This document shows, piece by piece, positions 26,417-35,034 of a DNA stretch of 64,000 nucleotides. The position numbers were made by a program, and so were the translations under genes. Location of the stretch: the NCBI GenBank assembly GCA_964235485.1, contig CAXSAZ010000002.1, positions 1-64,000 of the forward strand, written 5' to 3'. The notes under the pieces are model-generated. The model did not search any database and was not told the DNA's origin. It worked only from the letters and a program-made list of their open reading frames with translations. Within the stretch, counting starts at the first letter, position 1, and each line of letters starts with the position of its first letter. This stretch comes from CAHJXG01 sp964235485 (lineage in GTDB: Bacteria > Pseudomonadota > Alphaproteobacteria > Acetobacterales > Acetobacteraceae).

Positions 26417-27730
26417 TCAGGCGACCGGGGCGATAACGTGGAAGAAGCTGCCGGTGACATGGCCGCGCCGCCCGCCCGCCTCGCCCAGGCTTTTCCCCGC
26501 CGCGTCCCGCAAAGCCGCCAGGGGTGCATCCTTCCCAGGATCGACCGTGCTGGCGTAGTGGAACTCATGCCCGCGGACCACGGCGCCGGCAGCGCCGATC
26601 GGGGCGTCGGCGAGCAGCGTCGCTTCGCGGTATCCCAAGTGGAGCTTGCGCCGCGCGAAGCTGGTCTCGTGCCCAAGCAGGCCGGCCATGGCGTGCCGGA
26701 CGCCGGAAGCGTCCTCGATCCCCTGCCCCAGCACCATGTGGCCGCCGCACTCGCCATGCACCGGGCGCGTCTCGGCGAACCGGGCGAGGCCCGCCATGAA
26801 CCGCCCGGAGCTGGCGAGGTGGCCCGCGTGCAGCTCCGGGTAGCCGCCGGGCAGCCAACACACGTCGCAGTGTTCCGGCGGCGGCTCGTCGGCTAAGGGT
26901 GAGAAGCGGACGATCTCGGCCCCGGCCCGGCGCCAGCCTTGGATGAGGTGGGCGTAAGCAAAGCCGAACGCGGCATCGGCCGCCAGCGCCACGCACTGGC
27001 CCGGCGGCGGCAATGCGACGGCCGGCACAGCGGGACCGGCGACGGGCGCCGCGTGCCGCAGGATGGCGTCGAGGTCCAGGCATTGCTCGGCCTTGTCCGC
27101 CAAGCGGTGCAGCAGGTTCGGCAGGTCCGGGTGCTCGGCCGCCTGCACCAAGCCGAGATGCCGCTCCGGCAAGGACAGCGAAGCGTCGCGCGGCAGGGCG
27201 CCCAGCACGGGCAGGCCGGCCGCCTCGATGGCGACCGTGGCGCCGAGGCGGTGCCGCTCGCTGCCAACGCGGTTCAGCACCACGCCGCAAACGGCAACCG
27301 CCGGGTGGTGGGCGGCAAAGCCGCGGGCCACGGCGGCGGCGGTCTGCGATTGCCCGGTCACGTCCAGCACCAGCAGCACCGGAAGCCGCAGCCGGGCCGC
27401 AAGGTCCGCCGCCGCCCCGCTGCGCCCGGGCGGCCCGGCAACGCCGTCGAACAAGCCCATGGCGGACTCCACGACCAGCACCGACGCGCCGGCCGCGGCC
27501 TCATGCGCCAGGTGGTCGAGCAAGGGCGGCGGCATCGCCCAACTGTCGAGGTTCAGCACGGGCGCGCCGCTGGCGACAGCGTGGAAGGCAGGGTCGATGT
27601 AGTCAGGCCCGGACTTGGCGGCCCGCACCGCCACGCCCCGGCGGCGCAGCGCCGCGACCAGCGCCAGCGTCACCGTGGTCTTGCCGGACCCGGACCGCGG
27701 CGCGCCGACCACGAGGCCCCTCGGCATCAT
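26417..27730 (-). CDS. cobB: Cobyrinic/hydrogenobyrinic acid a,c-diamide synthase
   Basis: Encodes 437 residues. N-terminal P-loop GAPRSGSGKTTV (about 9-20) starts a dethiobiotin-synthetase-like domain with KSGPDYIDP; the C-terminal glutamine amidotransferase domain has the nucleophile Cys in GECGGHMVLG and a HVTGSFFHV end. It amidates side chains a and c with glutamine and ATP. CobB (aerobic) and CbiA (anaerobic) are homologous; the CobG/CobN context favours CobB. Its start is only 26 bases from the divergent cbiD start. Confidence 0.92.
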   Translation of the reverse strand: MMPRGLVVGAPRSGSGKTTVTLALVAALRRRGVAVRAAKSGPDYIDPAFHAVASGAPVLNLDSWAMPPPLLDHLAHEAAAGASVLVVESAMGLFDGVAGPPGRSGAAADLAARLRLPVLLVLDVTGQSQTAAAVARGFAAHHPAVAVCGVVLNRVGSERHRLGATVAIEAAGLPVLGALPRDASLSLPERHLGLVQAAEHPDLPNLLHRLADKAEQCLDLDAILRHAAPVAGPAVPAVALPPPGQCVALAADAAFGFAYAHLIQGWRRAGAEIVRFSPLADEPPPEHCDVCWLPGGYPELHAGHLASSGRFMAGLARFAETRPVHGECGGHMVLGQGIEDASGVRHAMAGLLGHETSFARRKLHLGYREATLLADAPIGAAGAVVRGHEFHYASTVDPGKDAPLAALRDAAGKSLGEAGGRRGHVTGSFFHVIAPVA

Positions 27731-27756
27731 TGCGCCCCCGCCTTATATCCCGCACC

Positions 27757-28854
27757 GTGGAAGAGCTGCGACCGTTGCGCCGGGGCTGGACGACCGGGGC
27801 CTGCGCCACGGCGGCGGCGAAGGCCGCGTTCGCCGCCCTGCTGACCGGCGACTTCCCGGACCCTGTTGAGATCACCTTGCCGCGCGGGCAGCATGTGTCG
27901 TTCGCCCTGGCCGAAACGGCATTGGAACCCGGCGCGGCCGTCGCGGGCGTGGTCAAGGACGCGGGCGACGACCCGGACGTGACGCACGGCGCGCTGGTGT
28001 TCGCCCGCGTCTCCGCCGGGCCGCCCGGCGGCGGCGTGGTGTTCCGCGCCGGCCCCGGCGTCGGCACCGTGACCCGCCCCGGCCTGCCGATCCCGCCCGG
28101 CGAGCCTGCCATCAACCCGGTGCCCCGCACCATGATCCGCGCGGCCCTGGCCGAACTCGCCGCCGCGCCGGATGCGGTCGTCGAGCTGTCGATCCCCGGC
28201 GGCGAGACCTTGGCGGCGCAAACCCTGAACGGCCGGCTCGGCATCGTGGGCGGGCTGTCGATCCTCGGCACCACGGGGATTGTGGTACCGTATTCCTGCG
28301 CCGCCTGGATCGACACCATCCACCGCGGCATCGACGTGGCGCGCGCCGTCGGCCTCGACCATGTGGCCGGCAGCACCGGCAGCACGTCGGAAGCGGCGAT
28401 CCAGGCGCTGCACGGCCTGCCGGAAACGGGGCTGCTGGAGATGGGGGATTTCGCCGGGGCGCTGCTGAAATACCTGCGGCGGCACCCGGTGCCGCGCGTC
28501 AGCATCGCTGGCGGCGTCGCCAAGATGACCAAGCTGGCGCAGGGCCGGCTCGACCTGCATTCCCGGCACGGCTCGGCGGACCTGGCGGCGCTTGCGGCGT
28601 TGGTCACCGATCCGGCGCTGGCCGAGCGGATCGCCGGCGCCAACACCGTGGCCGAAGCGTTCACCGCCGCCACCGCGGAGGGCGTGCCGTTGGGGGACGT
28701 GGTGGCCCAAGCCGCGTGGCGCACCGCGGCGGCGGTGCTGGCCGGAACAGATACGGCGCTGGAAATCGTGCTGTTCGACCGGACCGGCAAGCTGATGGGC
28801 CGGACGGGCTTCGACCGGGTTCACGCCGCCCCTTCCCGGAATCGCCGGGGGTAA
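27757..28854 (+). CDS. cbiD: CbiD-type cobalt-precorrin-5B C1-methyltransferase
   Basis: Encodes 365 residues from GTG 27757; longer upstream frames run through cobB. It opens with LRRGWTTGACATAAAKAA, the CbiD hallmark, and contains GRLGIVGGLSILGTTGIV and GDFAGALLKYLRRH. CbiD methylates C1 in the oxygen-independent pathway. Here it sits among aerobic cob genes and no CobF was found, so it probably does the C1 methylation in this hybrid set. Its 3' end overlaps cobM on the opposite strand by 34 bases. Confidence 0.9.
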   Translation: MEELRPLRRGWTTGACATAAAKAAFAALLTGDFPDPVEITLPRGQHVSFALAETALEPGAAVAGVVKDAGDDPDVTHGALVFARVSAGPPGGGVVFRAGPGVGTVTRPGLPIPPGEPAINPVPRTMIRAALAELAAAPDAVVELSIPGGETLAAQTLNGRLGIVGGLSILGTTGIVVPYSCAAWIDTIHRGIDVARAVGLDHVAGSTGSTSEAAIQALHGLPETGLLEMGDFAGALLKYLRRHPVPRVSIAGGVAKMTKLAQGRLDLHSRHGSADLAALAALVTDPALAERIAGANTVAEAFTAATAEGVPLGDVVAQAAWRTAAAVLAGTDTALEIVLFDRTGKLMGRTGFDRVHAAPSRNRRG

Positions 28855-29582
28855 TCGGGGCTGTAGAGCGCGCTGTCGCGAAAACCTGCCGGCTGCAAGG
28901 CGCGGCCCACCAGGATTATGGCAGTCCGCTCGGCCGGGTTGTTGGCGAGGGCGGCGGCGATGCTGGACAGCGTGCCGCGCAGGATGCGCTGGTCGGGCCA
29001 GGAAGCGCGCACCACGACCGCAGCCGGGCAGTCCGCGCCGTAGAACGGTGTCAAGGTGGCGACGATCCCATTGAGCTTGTCGATGGCGAGATGGATGGCG
29101 AGCGTCGCGCCGGTCGCGGCAAAGGCGGCCAACGTTTCCCCCGGCGGCATGGCGGAGGCGCGGCCCGGCAGCCGGGTGAGCACGACGCTTTGCGCCACCT
29201 CGGGCACGGTCAGCTCCGCGCCCAACGCCGCCGCGGCGGCGGCAAAGGCGGGGACGCCGGGGGTCAGGGTCCAGGGGATGCCGTGCCGGTCCAGCCGGCG
29301 GAGCTGCTCGGCGACGGCGCTGTAGATCGACAGGTCGCCGGAATGCAGCCGCGCCACGTCCTGCCCGGCTCGGTGCGCGGCGACGAACTCGGCCTCGATG
29401 GCGTCGAGCGACAGGGGCGCCGTGTCCACCAGGCGCGCGCCGGGTCCGCAATGCGCCAGCAGGGCCGGCGGCACGACCGACCCCGCATACAGGCACACGG
29501 GGCAGCGCGCCAGCAGGTCCCGCCCGCGCAAGGTGATCAGGTCGGCGGCGCCCGGTCCCGCGCCGATGAAATGCACCGTCAT
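28821..29582 (-). CDS. cobM: Precorrin-4 C11-methyltransferase
   Basis: Encodes 253 residues of the SAM-dependent tetrapyrrole methylase fold. It opens with FIGAGPGAADLITLRG, then CLYAGSVVPP and HSGDLSIYSA, characteristic of CobM/CbiF. It moves a methyl group to C11 of precorrin-4. The start codon overlaps the cobE stop (ATGA). Convergent overlap with cbiD at the 3' end. Confidence 0.93.
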   Translation of the reverse strand: MTVHFIGAGPGAADLITLRGRDLLARCPVCLYAGSVVPPALLAHCGPGARLVDTAPLSLDAIEAEFVAAHRAGQDVARLHSGDLSIYSAVAEQLRRLDRHGIPWTLTPGVPAFAAAAAALGAELTVPEVAQSVVLTRLPGRASAMPPGETLAAFAATGATLAIHLAIDKLNGIVATLTPFYGADCPAAVVVRASWPDQRILRGTLSSIAAALANNPAERTAIILVGRALQPAGFRDSALYSPDYPRRFREGAA

Positions 29583-29938
29583 GGCCCCGCCAGCGCGCAG
29601 GTCGCGCCGCCCCCGGCAATTCGCGGGAGCAGCAGCCGCCCGCCGGACGCCGCCAGCGCCGCCCCTTCCGCCACGGAAGCGACGCCGGTTTCGCGCTCGG
29701 CAACGGCGGACCGGGTGGGGCAGCGGGGCTGCACGGTGATCAGCGCGGCGTCGTCAACAAAGGCTATGGGCAGGCAAAGGCGGGCGGCGGCGGCGTGCAG
29801 ACCGGGTGCGCCCCGCTTCCAACCCGGGGCGGCGAGCGACCCGGCAACGCAGCCGGCCCGCGCCTCCGCCGCCTGCACCAAGCGCACAATGTCGTCCGCG
29901 GCGCACCCACTTCGAAAACCCAGCCCAGCGACGATCAC
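29579..29938 (-). CDS. cobE: CobE/CbiG C-terminal domain protein
   Basis: Encodes 119 residues from GTG 29938, preceded by GGAGAAGG and overlapping the cobL stop (GTGA); an ATG six codons upstream is an alternative. It begins VAGLGFRSGCAADDIVRLV, the CobE/CbiG-C signature. CobE is needed for the aerobic pathway but its exact reaction is not settled; CbiG homologues open the delta-lactone. It lies between cobL and cobM in the run. Confidence 0.85.
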   Translation of the reverse strand: MIVAGLGFRSGCAADDIVRLVQAAEARAGCVAGSLAAPGWKRGAPGLHAAAARLCLPIAFVDDAALITVQPRCPTRSAVAERETGVASVAEGAALAASGGRLLLPRIAGGGATCALAGP

Positions 29939-31155
29939 GCCTTCTCCGCCAGCCATTGCGTGACGGTGATGGCCGGGCGGTAGCCGTGCAGGCCGCCGAT
30001 GCGGTCCAGCCGTTCCACCGACAAGCGCGATAGCGTGCCGCCGAACCGGGCACGGGCGGCGATCAGCGCCGCCTCCGACTCGACCGTGACGGCATTGGCG
30101 ACCAGCCGGCCATAGGGCGGCAACGCGGCCCAGGCAGCGTCGATCACCCCCGGCTCGTGCGCGCCGCCGCCGATGAACACGGCGTCGGGCGGCGGCAGGC
30201 CGACCAGCGCGCCGGGCGCCGGCGCGCCCGCGACGTGCAGATGCGGCACGCCCAGCGACACCGCGTTGCGCGCGGCGCGGGCGGCGCGCTCCCCGTGGCG
30301 CTCGATGGCGACGGCCTGGTTCGCCGGGTGGCGCAGCAGCCACTCGATGGCGACGGCACCCGATCCCGCGCCGATGTCCCACAACCGCTCACCCCGGCGC
30401 GGCGCCAGCGCCGAGAGCGTCACCGCGCGGATTTCGCGCTTGGTGATCTGGCCGTCATGCTCGAACAGCGCGTCCGGCAGGCCCGTGTTGAGCGGGATGC
30501 ACTGCGCGCCCGGCAACGCCGAAACCTCGATGGCCACGAGGTTGAGCGGGTGGATGTCAGAAAGGCGGAACCACGCGGCCGTGGTGCTGCGGATGCGCTC
30601 CTGCGGGCTGGACAGCGCCTCCATCACGTGCAGGACGGAGGGGCCGAAGCCGCGCGCCTGCAACAGGGTTGCGACCAGGCCTGGCGTGCCCGCGTCGGCC
30701 GAAAGCGCCAGGATGCGCGCGCCGGGCTGCAGCAGCGGCGCGAGCGGCGCCAGCGGCCGGCCGCAAAAGGAAATGGTGGCGCAGTCCTGCATCGCCCAGC
30801 CGAGCCGGGCGCAGGCCAGCGCCAAGGAGGACGGCGCCGGGATGCACTGCCGCTCGGCGGCCGGGACCAGGGAGGCCAGCGTGCTGCCGACGCCGTAGCA
30901 GAACGGGTCCCCGGACGCGAGCACCGCGACCGGCTGCGGACGCCGCGCCATGATGGCGTCGAAGGAGGCCGCGAGCGGGCTGGACCAGGCCATCTGCTCG
31001 CCGGCGATCAGCGCGTCGGCCAGCGCCAGGTGACGCGCGCCGCCCACCACCAGCGCCGCATTGCCGATCAGCCGGCGGGCCTCGGGGGAGAGCACGCCGT
31101 CCTCGTTCACGCCGAGGATGGCCAGCCAGGGCGGGTTCGTGGTTGTGTCACTCAT
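29935..31155 (-). CDS. cobL: Precorrin-6Y C5,15-methyltransferase (decarboxylating), CbiE-CbiT fusion
   Basis: Encodes 406 residues from ATG 31155 (ATG 31167 is an alternative). Residues about 8-200 are the CbiE tetrapyrrole methylase (WLAILGVNEDG). Residues about 220-400 are the CbiT methyltransferase with RLWDIGAGSGAVAIEWL, the SAM motif. The fused enzyme methylates C5 and C15 and decarboxylates the C12 acetate. Its start codon overlaps that of divergent cobK in a CATG palindrome, so its ribosome site lies in cobK antisense DNA. Confidence 0.93.
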   Translation of the reverse strand: MSDTTTNPPWLAILGVNEDGVLSPEARRLIGNAALVVGGARHLALADALIAGEQMAWSSPLAASFDAIMARRPQPVAVLASGDPFCYGVGSTLASLVPAAERQCIPAPSSLALACARLGWAMQDCATISFCGRPLAPLAPLLQPGARILALSADAGTPGLVATLLQARGFGPSVLHVMEALSSPQERIRSTTAAWFRLSDIHPLNLVAIEVSALPGAQCIPLNTGLPDALFEHDGQITKREIRAVTLSALAPRRGERLWDIGAGSGAVAIEWLLRHPANQAVAIERHGERAARAARNAVSLGVPHLHVAGAPAPGALVGLPPPDAVFIGGGAHEPGVIDAAWAALPPYGRLVANAVTVESEAALIAARARFGGTLSRLSVERLDRIGGLHGYRPAITVTQWLAEKA

Positions 31156-31912
31156 GAATGTGCTCATCCTCGGCGGCACGACGGAGGCCTCGGCCATCAC
31201 CGCGGCGCTGGCCGATCACCCGCGGGTGCGGCCGGTGCTGTCGCTGGCCGGGCGCACCCGGGCGCCAGTGCTGCCGGCGGTGCCGGCGCGGCGCGGCGGG
31301 TTCGGCGGCGTGGACGGGCTGGCGGCCTACTTGCGGGCGCAGGACGTGGCGGCGCTGATCGACGCGACCCACCCGTTCGCCGCCCGGATCAGCCGGAACG
31401 CCCGGGCCGCGGCCCAGATCGCCGGCGTCCCGATGATTGCCGTGTCGCGCCCGCCGTGGATGGCGCAGCCCGGCGACCGCTGGACCGAAGTTGCGGACAT
31501 GCCGACCGCCGCGCAGGCGCTGGGTTCGGCGCCGCGCCGGGTGTTCCTGACGGTCGGGCAGCAGGAGTTGGCGCCGTTCCGCCTGGCTCCCTGGCACCGT
31601 TACCTGATCCGCAGCGTCGAGCCGCCGGACCCGGCCCTGCTGCCGCCGGCGGCACGCTGCATCGCGGCGCGCGGGCCGTTCCGGGAGGACGCGGAACGCG
31701 GCCTGTTGGAGCAGGAGAACATCGAAATGATCGTCACCAAGAACTCCGGCGGCGCCGCAACCGCACCCAAGCTGGCGGCGGCGCGGGCGTTGGGCATCGC
31801 GGTGGTCATGGTCGCGCGGCCCGCCGCGCCGCCGGGAGAGACGGTGCCGGATGCCGCGGGTGCGCTGGCCTGGCTGGATCATGTCGCCGCCCCATGGAAA
31901 CGGGGGGTGTAA
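31154..31912 (+). CDS. cobK: Precorrin-6A reductase
   Basis: Encodes 252 residues. N-terminal MNVLILGGTTEASAI binds NADPH; DATHPFAARISRNA and TKNSGG are typical for CobK/CbiJ. It reduces precorrin-6A to 6B. It is read against its neighbours: start codon overlaps cobL's, and the last 34 bases overlap cobJ. Any promoter must lie inside cobL. Confidence 0.93.
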   Translation: MNVLILGGTTEASAITAALADHPRVRPVLSLAGRTRAPVLPAVPARRGGFGGVDGLAAYLRAQDVAALIDATHPFAARISRNARAAAQIAGVPMIAVSRPPWMAQPGDRWTEVADMPTAAQALGSAPRRVFLTVGQQELAPFRLAPWHRYLIRSVEPPDPALLPPAARCIAARGPFREDAERGLLEQENIEMIVTKNSGGAATAPKLAAARALGIAVVMVARPAAPPGETVPDAAGALAWLDHVAAPWKRGV

Positions 31913-32640
31913 AGCCAAGGCGCCCTCCCGTCACGCTCGATCCGGCGCGTGGCGGCGGAGCCGATCAGCACCAAGGTGCGCATGTCGGCCCGCGCCGGGT
32001 CAACATCGGACAGCGTCGAAACCTCGACCCGCTCGTCTGCCCGGCTGATCGCGGTGGCGAGCGCCACGGGCGTCGCGCCGGGCAGGACCGGCCGCAGCGC
32101 GTCCAGCGCCGCGCCGAGCTGCCAGGGCCGGGCGCGGGACGCGGCGTTGTACAGCGCGACCACGAACCCGGCGGAAGCGGCGGCGACGAGCCGGGCCAGT
32201 ACGACCTCGAACGGCTTCAGGTTGTCGGACAGCGACAGCACGCAGAAGTCATGGCCGAGCGGCGCGCCGAGCCGGGCGGCGGCGGCGAGCACGGCGGACA
32301 CGCCGGGCACCACGGTGATGTCGAGCGCGCGCCAGGCCAGCTCCCCCACTTCCACCGCCTCGAACACCGCGCTCGCCATGGCGAACACGCCGGGGTCGCC
32401 GGATGACACGACCGCCACCTCCCGCCCGGCGGCGGCGAGCGTCAGCGCGTGGCGGGCACGGTCCAGCTCGACCCGGTTGTCGCTGGCGTGGCGCACCTGG
32501 CCGGGCCGCGGCGGCACGCGGTCCAGGTAAGTCGCGTAGCCCACAAGGTCCGTCGCTGCTGCCAAGGCCGCCGTCGCTTGCGGCGTCTGCATGGCAGCGG
32601 CGCCGGGACCGAGGCCAACGATGGCAAGCCGCCCGCTCAC
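31879..32640 (-). CDS. cobJ: Precorrin-3B C17-methyltransferase
   Basis: Encodes 253 residues from GTG 32640, overlapping the cobI stop (GTGA). Methylase motifs: LAIVGLGPG at the start, YLDRV, SSGDPGVFAMA and VVPGVSAVLAAAARLGAPLGHDF, then LYNPAS-like LYNAASRARPWQ. It methylates C17 with ring contraction. Longer open frame upstream belongs to cobI in another frame. Confidence 0.93.
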   Translation of the reverse strand: MSGRLAIVGLGPGAAAMQTPQATAALAAATDLVGYATYLDRVPPRPGQVRHASDNRVELDRARHALTLAAAGREVAVVSSGDPGVFAMASAVFEAVEVGELAWRALDITVVPGVSAVLAAAARLGAPLGHDFCVLSLSDNLKPFEVVLARLVAAASAGFVVALYNAASRARPWQLGAALDALRPVLPGATPVALATAISRADERVEVSTLSDVDPARADMRTLVLIGSAATRRIERDGRAPWLYTPRFHGAAT

Positions 32641-33362
32641 CGCGCCCGCTGCCGCCCGGGCACGAGGACGAGGGAGAAATACGGCGCGCGGTCCTCGCCC
32701 ATGTGCGCGAAGGGGATCATGCGGCCGTCCGGCATGGTGCCGCGCTCGGCATACAGCGCGCGGTCGGCGAGGCCGGCGGAGCGCAGCGCCGCGCGGATTT
32801 TCGGCAGGTTGCGGCCGACCTTCATGATGACCGCGGCGTCGGTGCCGGCGAGCCGCGCGGCCAACGTCTCGGCATCGAGCGTGCCGGGCAGCACGGTGAG
32901 CACGTCGTCCCCGTGCGTCATCGGCAGCCGCGCCTGCGCCCAGCAGCCGCTCATGCTGGTGATGCCCGGCGTGACGGCCGTGGGATAGGCGGCGCGCAGC
33001 CGGTCGAACACGTACATGGCGGAGCCGTAGAAGAACGGATCGCCCTCGCACAGCAGCGCCACGTCCTGCCCGGCGTCGAGCCGTGCTGCGACAATGGCGG
33101 CGGCGGCCTCGTAGAAGGCGCGGATGCCCGGCTCGTAGCGCGGGTCGTCCACGTCGATCTCGGTGGTATAAGGATACTCGAAACGCAGTTCCTCGGCGGC
33201 GGGGTTGAGGTGCGCCCCCGCGATTGTGCGGGCATGGCCGGGCCGCCCGCGCTTGGCGAAGAACGCGACGACGACGGCGGTGGCCAGAAGCCGCGCGGCC
33301 CGCAAGGTCAGCAGGTCCGGGTCGCCCGGCCCCATGCCGACGACTTGCAGGGTGCCCGTCAT
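32637..33362 (-). CDS. cobI: Precorrin-2 C20-methyltransferase
   Basis: Encodes 241 residues from ATG 33362 (overlaps cobH stop, ATGA). Motifs: VVGMGPGDPDLLTLRA, CEGDPFFYGSAMYV and VTPGITSMSGCWA, all typical of CobI/CbiL. It methylates C20 of precorrin-2, the committed step after CobA. Confidence 0.94.
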   Translation of the reverse strand: MTGTLQVVGMGPGDPDLLTLRAARLLATAVVVAFFAKRGRPGHARTIAGAHLNPAAEELRFEYPYTTEIDVDDPRYEPGIRAFYEAAAAIVAARLDAGQDVALLCEGDPFFYGSAMYVFDRLRAAYPTAVTPGITSMSGCWAQARLPMTHGDDVLTVLPGTLDAETLAARLAGTDAAVIMKVGRNLPKIRAALRSAGLADRALYAERGTMPDGRMIPFAHMGEDRAPYFSLVLVPGRQRAR

Positions 33363-33988
33363 TCGCGCTCGCTGGCCAGGGCGTTGACGGCGGCGACGGC
33401 CATGGCGCTGCCGCCGCGCCGGCCGTGCACGGTGGCGAACGGCACCCGCCCGTCCGCCGCGAGCGCCTGCTTCGACTCGACGGCGCCGACGAAGCCGACC
33501 GGCATCCCGATGATCGCCGCCGGGCGCGGCGCGCCGGCGTCCAGCAAGTCGAGCAGGTGGAACAGCGCGGTCGGCGCGTTGCCGATGGCCACCAGCGCGC
33601 CATCCAGATGCGGGCGCCACAGTTCCAGCGCCGCGGCGGAGCGGGTGTTGCCGATGCGGGCGGCGATACCCGGCGTTTCCGGCGCGTCCAAGGTGCAGAT
33701 CACGTCGTTGCCGGCCGGCAGGCGGGCGCGGGTGATGCCGTGGGCGACCATCTTGCTGTCGCACAGGATGGGACGCCCGGCCAGCAGCACCGCGCGGGCG
33801 GCAGCGGTGAAGCCCGGGCTGAACCCCAAGTCCTCCGTGATGCCGACGATGCCGCAGGCGTGGATCACCCGCACGGCGACCCGGGCCTCTTCCGGCGTGA
33901 AGCGGGACAGGTCGGCCTCAGCACGGATGGTGGCGAAGGACTGGGCGTAGATCGCGGCGCCATCGCGGATGTAGGGCCGCCCACTCAT
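33359..33988 (-). CDS. cobH: Precorrin-8X methylmutase
   Basis: Encodes 209 residues from ATG 33988. The catalytic His43 is in RVIHACG, followed by LAGRPILCDSKMVAHGI and GMPVGFVGAVESK, all conserved in CobH/CbiC. It shifts the methyl group from C11 to C12 to give hydrogenobyrinic acid. The start overlaps the cobG stop. Confidence 0.95.
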   Translation of the reverse strand: MSGRPYIRDGAAIYAQSFATIRAEADLSRFTPEEARVAVRVIHACGIVGITEDLGFSPGFTAAARAVLLAGRPILCDSKMVAHGITRARLPAGNDVICTLDAPETPGIAARIGNTRSAAALELWRPHLDGALVAIGNAPTALFHLLDLLDAGAPRPAAIIGMPVGFVGAVESKQALAADGRVPFATVHGRRGGSAMAVAAVNALASERE

Positions 33989-35034
33989 GCCGCCGCGTCC
34001 AGCGATAGGCCTTGGGGCCGCGGCGCCGTGCCCGCGCGCCAGTTTTCCACTCGGCTGTAGCGCCCGGCTTCGCCGACCAACGCAGGGCCGCCGGGGTAGG
34101 CGCAGCCCTTGGCGCAGCCGGAGATGTGCAGCGGTCCCTTTGCCCCGCGCGCCGCAAGCCGGGCCGCATCCATCCGGGCGGGCACGCTGGCCTGGCCGCA
34201 GCCGGGGCTGCCGACGCAGGCGGTGATGCCGAGGCGCGGGTCGGCGGGATCGACCACCCAATCCCCCGCAGCCGCCCGCAGCAGGCCCGGCACGTCGCCC
34301 ACGGCGATGCGGCCCAGCACCACTGCGCGCCAAGGGCTGACGCGGACCGCGCCGCCGCCGAAGCGGTCCGCAAGCTCCGCCAACTGCCGCACCCCGGCGG
34401 CATCCGTTTGCCCGAACGGCACGCCGAGGCCGAACGCGCCGTGCGATCCGCCCGCGTAAGGATGGAAGCCGATGGCCCGGCCGGGCGCGCGGGCCGGCTG
34501 GACCGCATTGCGCGCCATCCCAACCGCGTCGCCCATGCGCCGCTGCACGGATAGGAGCGTGTCCGCCGTGTAGGCCCAGGCGTCGATCACGATGTCCGCC
34601 GCGGGCGCGCCGGCCAGCACCCCACCCCCGTCGATGGCAACGCAGAACTTGGGCGGCAAACCCGGCGGGACGGTGCGCTCGATGGCCTCGGCCAGCGCCA
34701 GGCTGTCCGCCGGCACCGCCGGGTCGTCGCCGACGAGCGGCGGCGGGATCACGATGCGGCGGCGCTCGGTGGCCGGATCGAGATCGGCCAGCCCCGCCGC
34801 GACCATCGCCGCCACGAAGCCGGGGACGCCGCTCCGCGTCAGGCCGCGGATTTGCAGGTTGCCGCGCCGGGTCAACTCGACAGCGCCGTTGCCGACGCGC
34901 GTTGCAGCGTCGGCCAGGGCGCGGAGGGCGGCACCGTCCAGCCGCGCGCCCGGCGGCTTCACCCGCACCAGCAGGCCATCCCCGGTTTGCATCGGCTCAT
35001 ACAGGCTGGGGCACCAGCCGCGCTGCATAGTCAT
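33985..35034 (-). CDS. cobG: Precorrin-3B synthase (sulfite/nitrite reductase-like)
   Basis: Encodes 349 residues from ATG 35034 (ATGA overlap with cobN). It has the sulfite/nitrite reductase ferredoxin-like repeats (PPGARLDGAALRALAD, RRGNLQIRGL) and the 4Fe-4S Cys pattern CVGSPGCGQ ... SGCAKGCAYPG. CobG uses O2 to hydroxylate precorrin-3A, so it marks the aerobic pathway. Confidence 0.92.
   Translation of the reverse strand: MTMQRGWCPSLYEPMQTGDGLLVRVKPPGARLDGAALRALADAATRVGNGAVELTRRGNLQIRGLTRSGVPGFVAAMVAAGLADLDPATERRRIVIPPPLVGDDPAVPADSLALAEAIERTVPPGLPPKFCVAIDGGGVLAGAPAADIVIDAWAYTADTLLSVQRRMGDAVGMARNAVQPARAPGRAIGFHPYAGGSHGAFGLGVPFGQTDAAGVRQLAELADRFGGGAVRVSPWRAVVLGRIAVGDVPGLLRAAAGDWVVDPADPRLGITACVGSPGCGQASVPARMDAARLAARGAKGPLHISGCAKGCAYPGGPALVGEAGRYSRVENWRAGTAPRPQGLSLDAAA

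Noticed and set aside
30157..33950. Long plus-strand frames opposite cobL and cobJ-cobH
   Set aside because: Only cobK (31154-31912) has family motifs; the rest are shadows.
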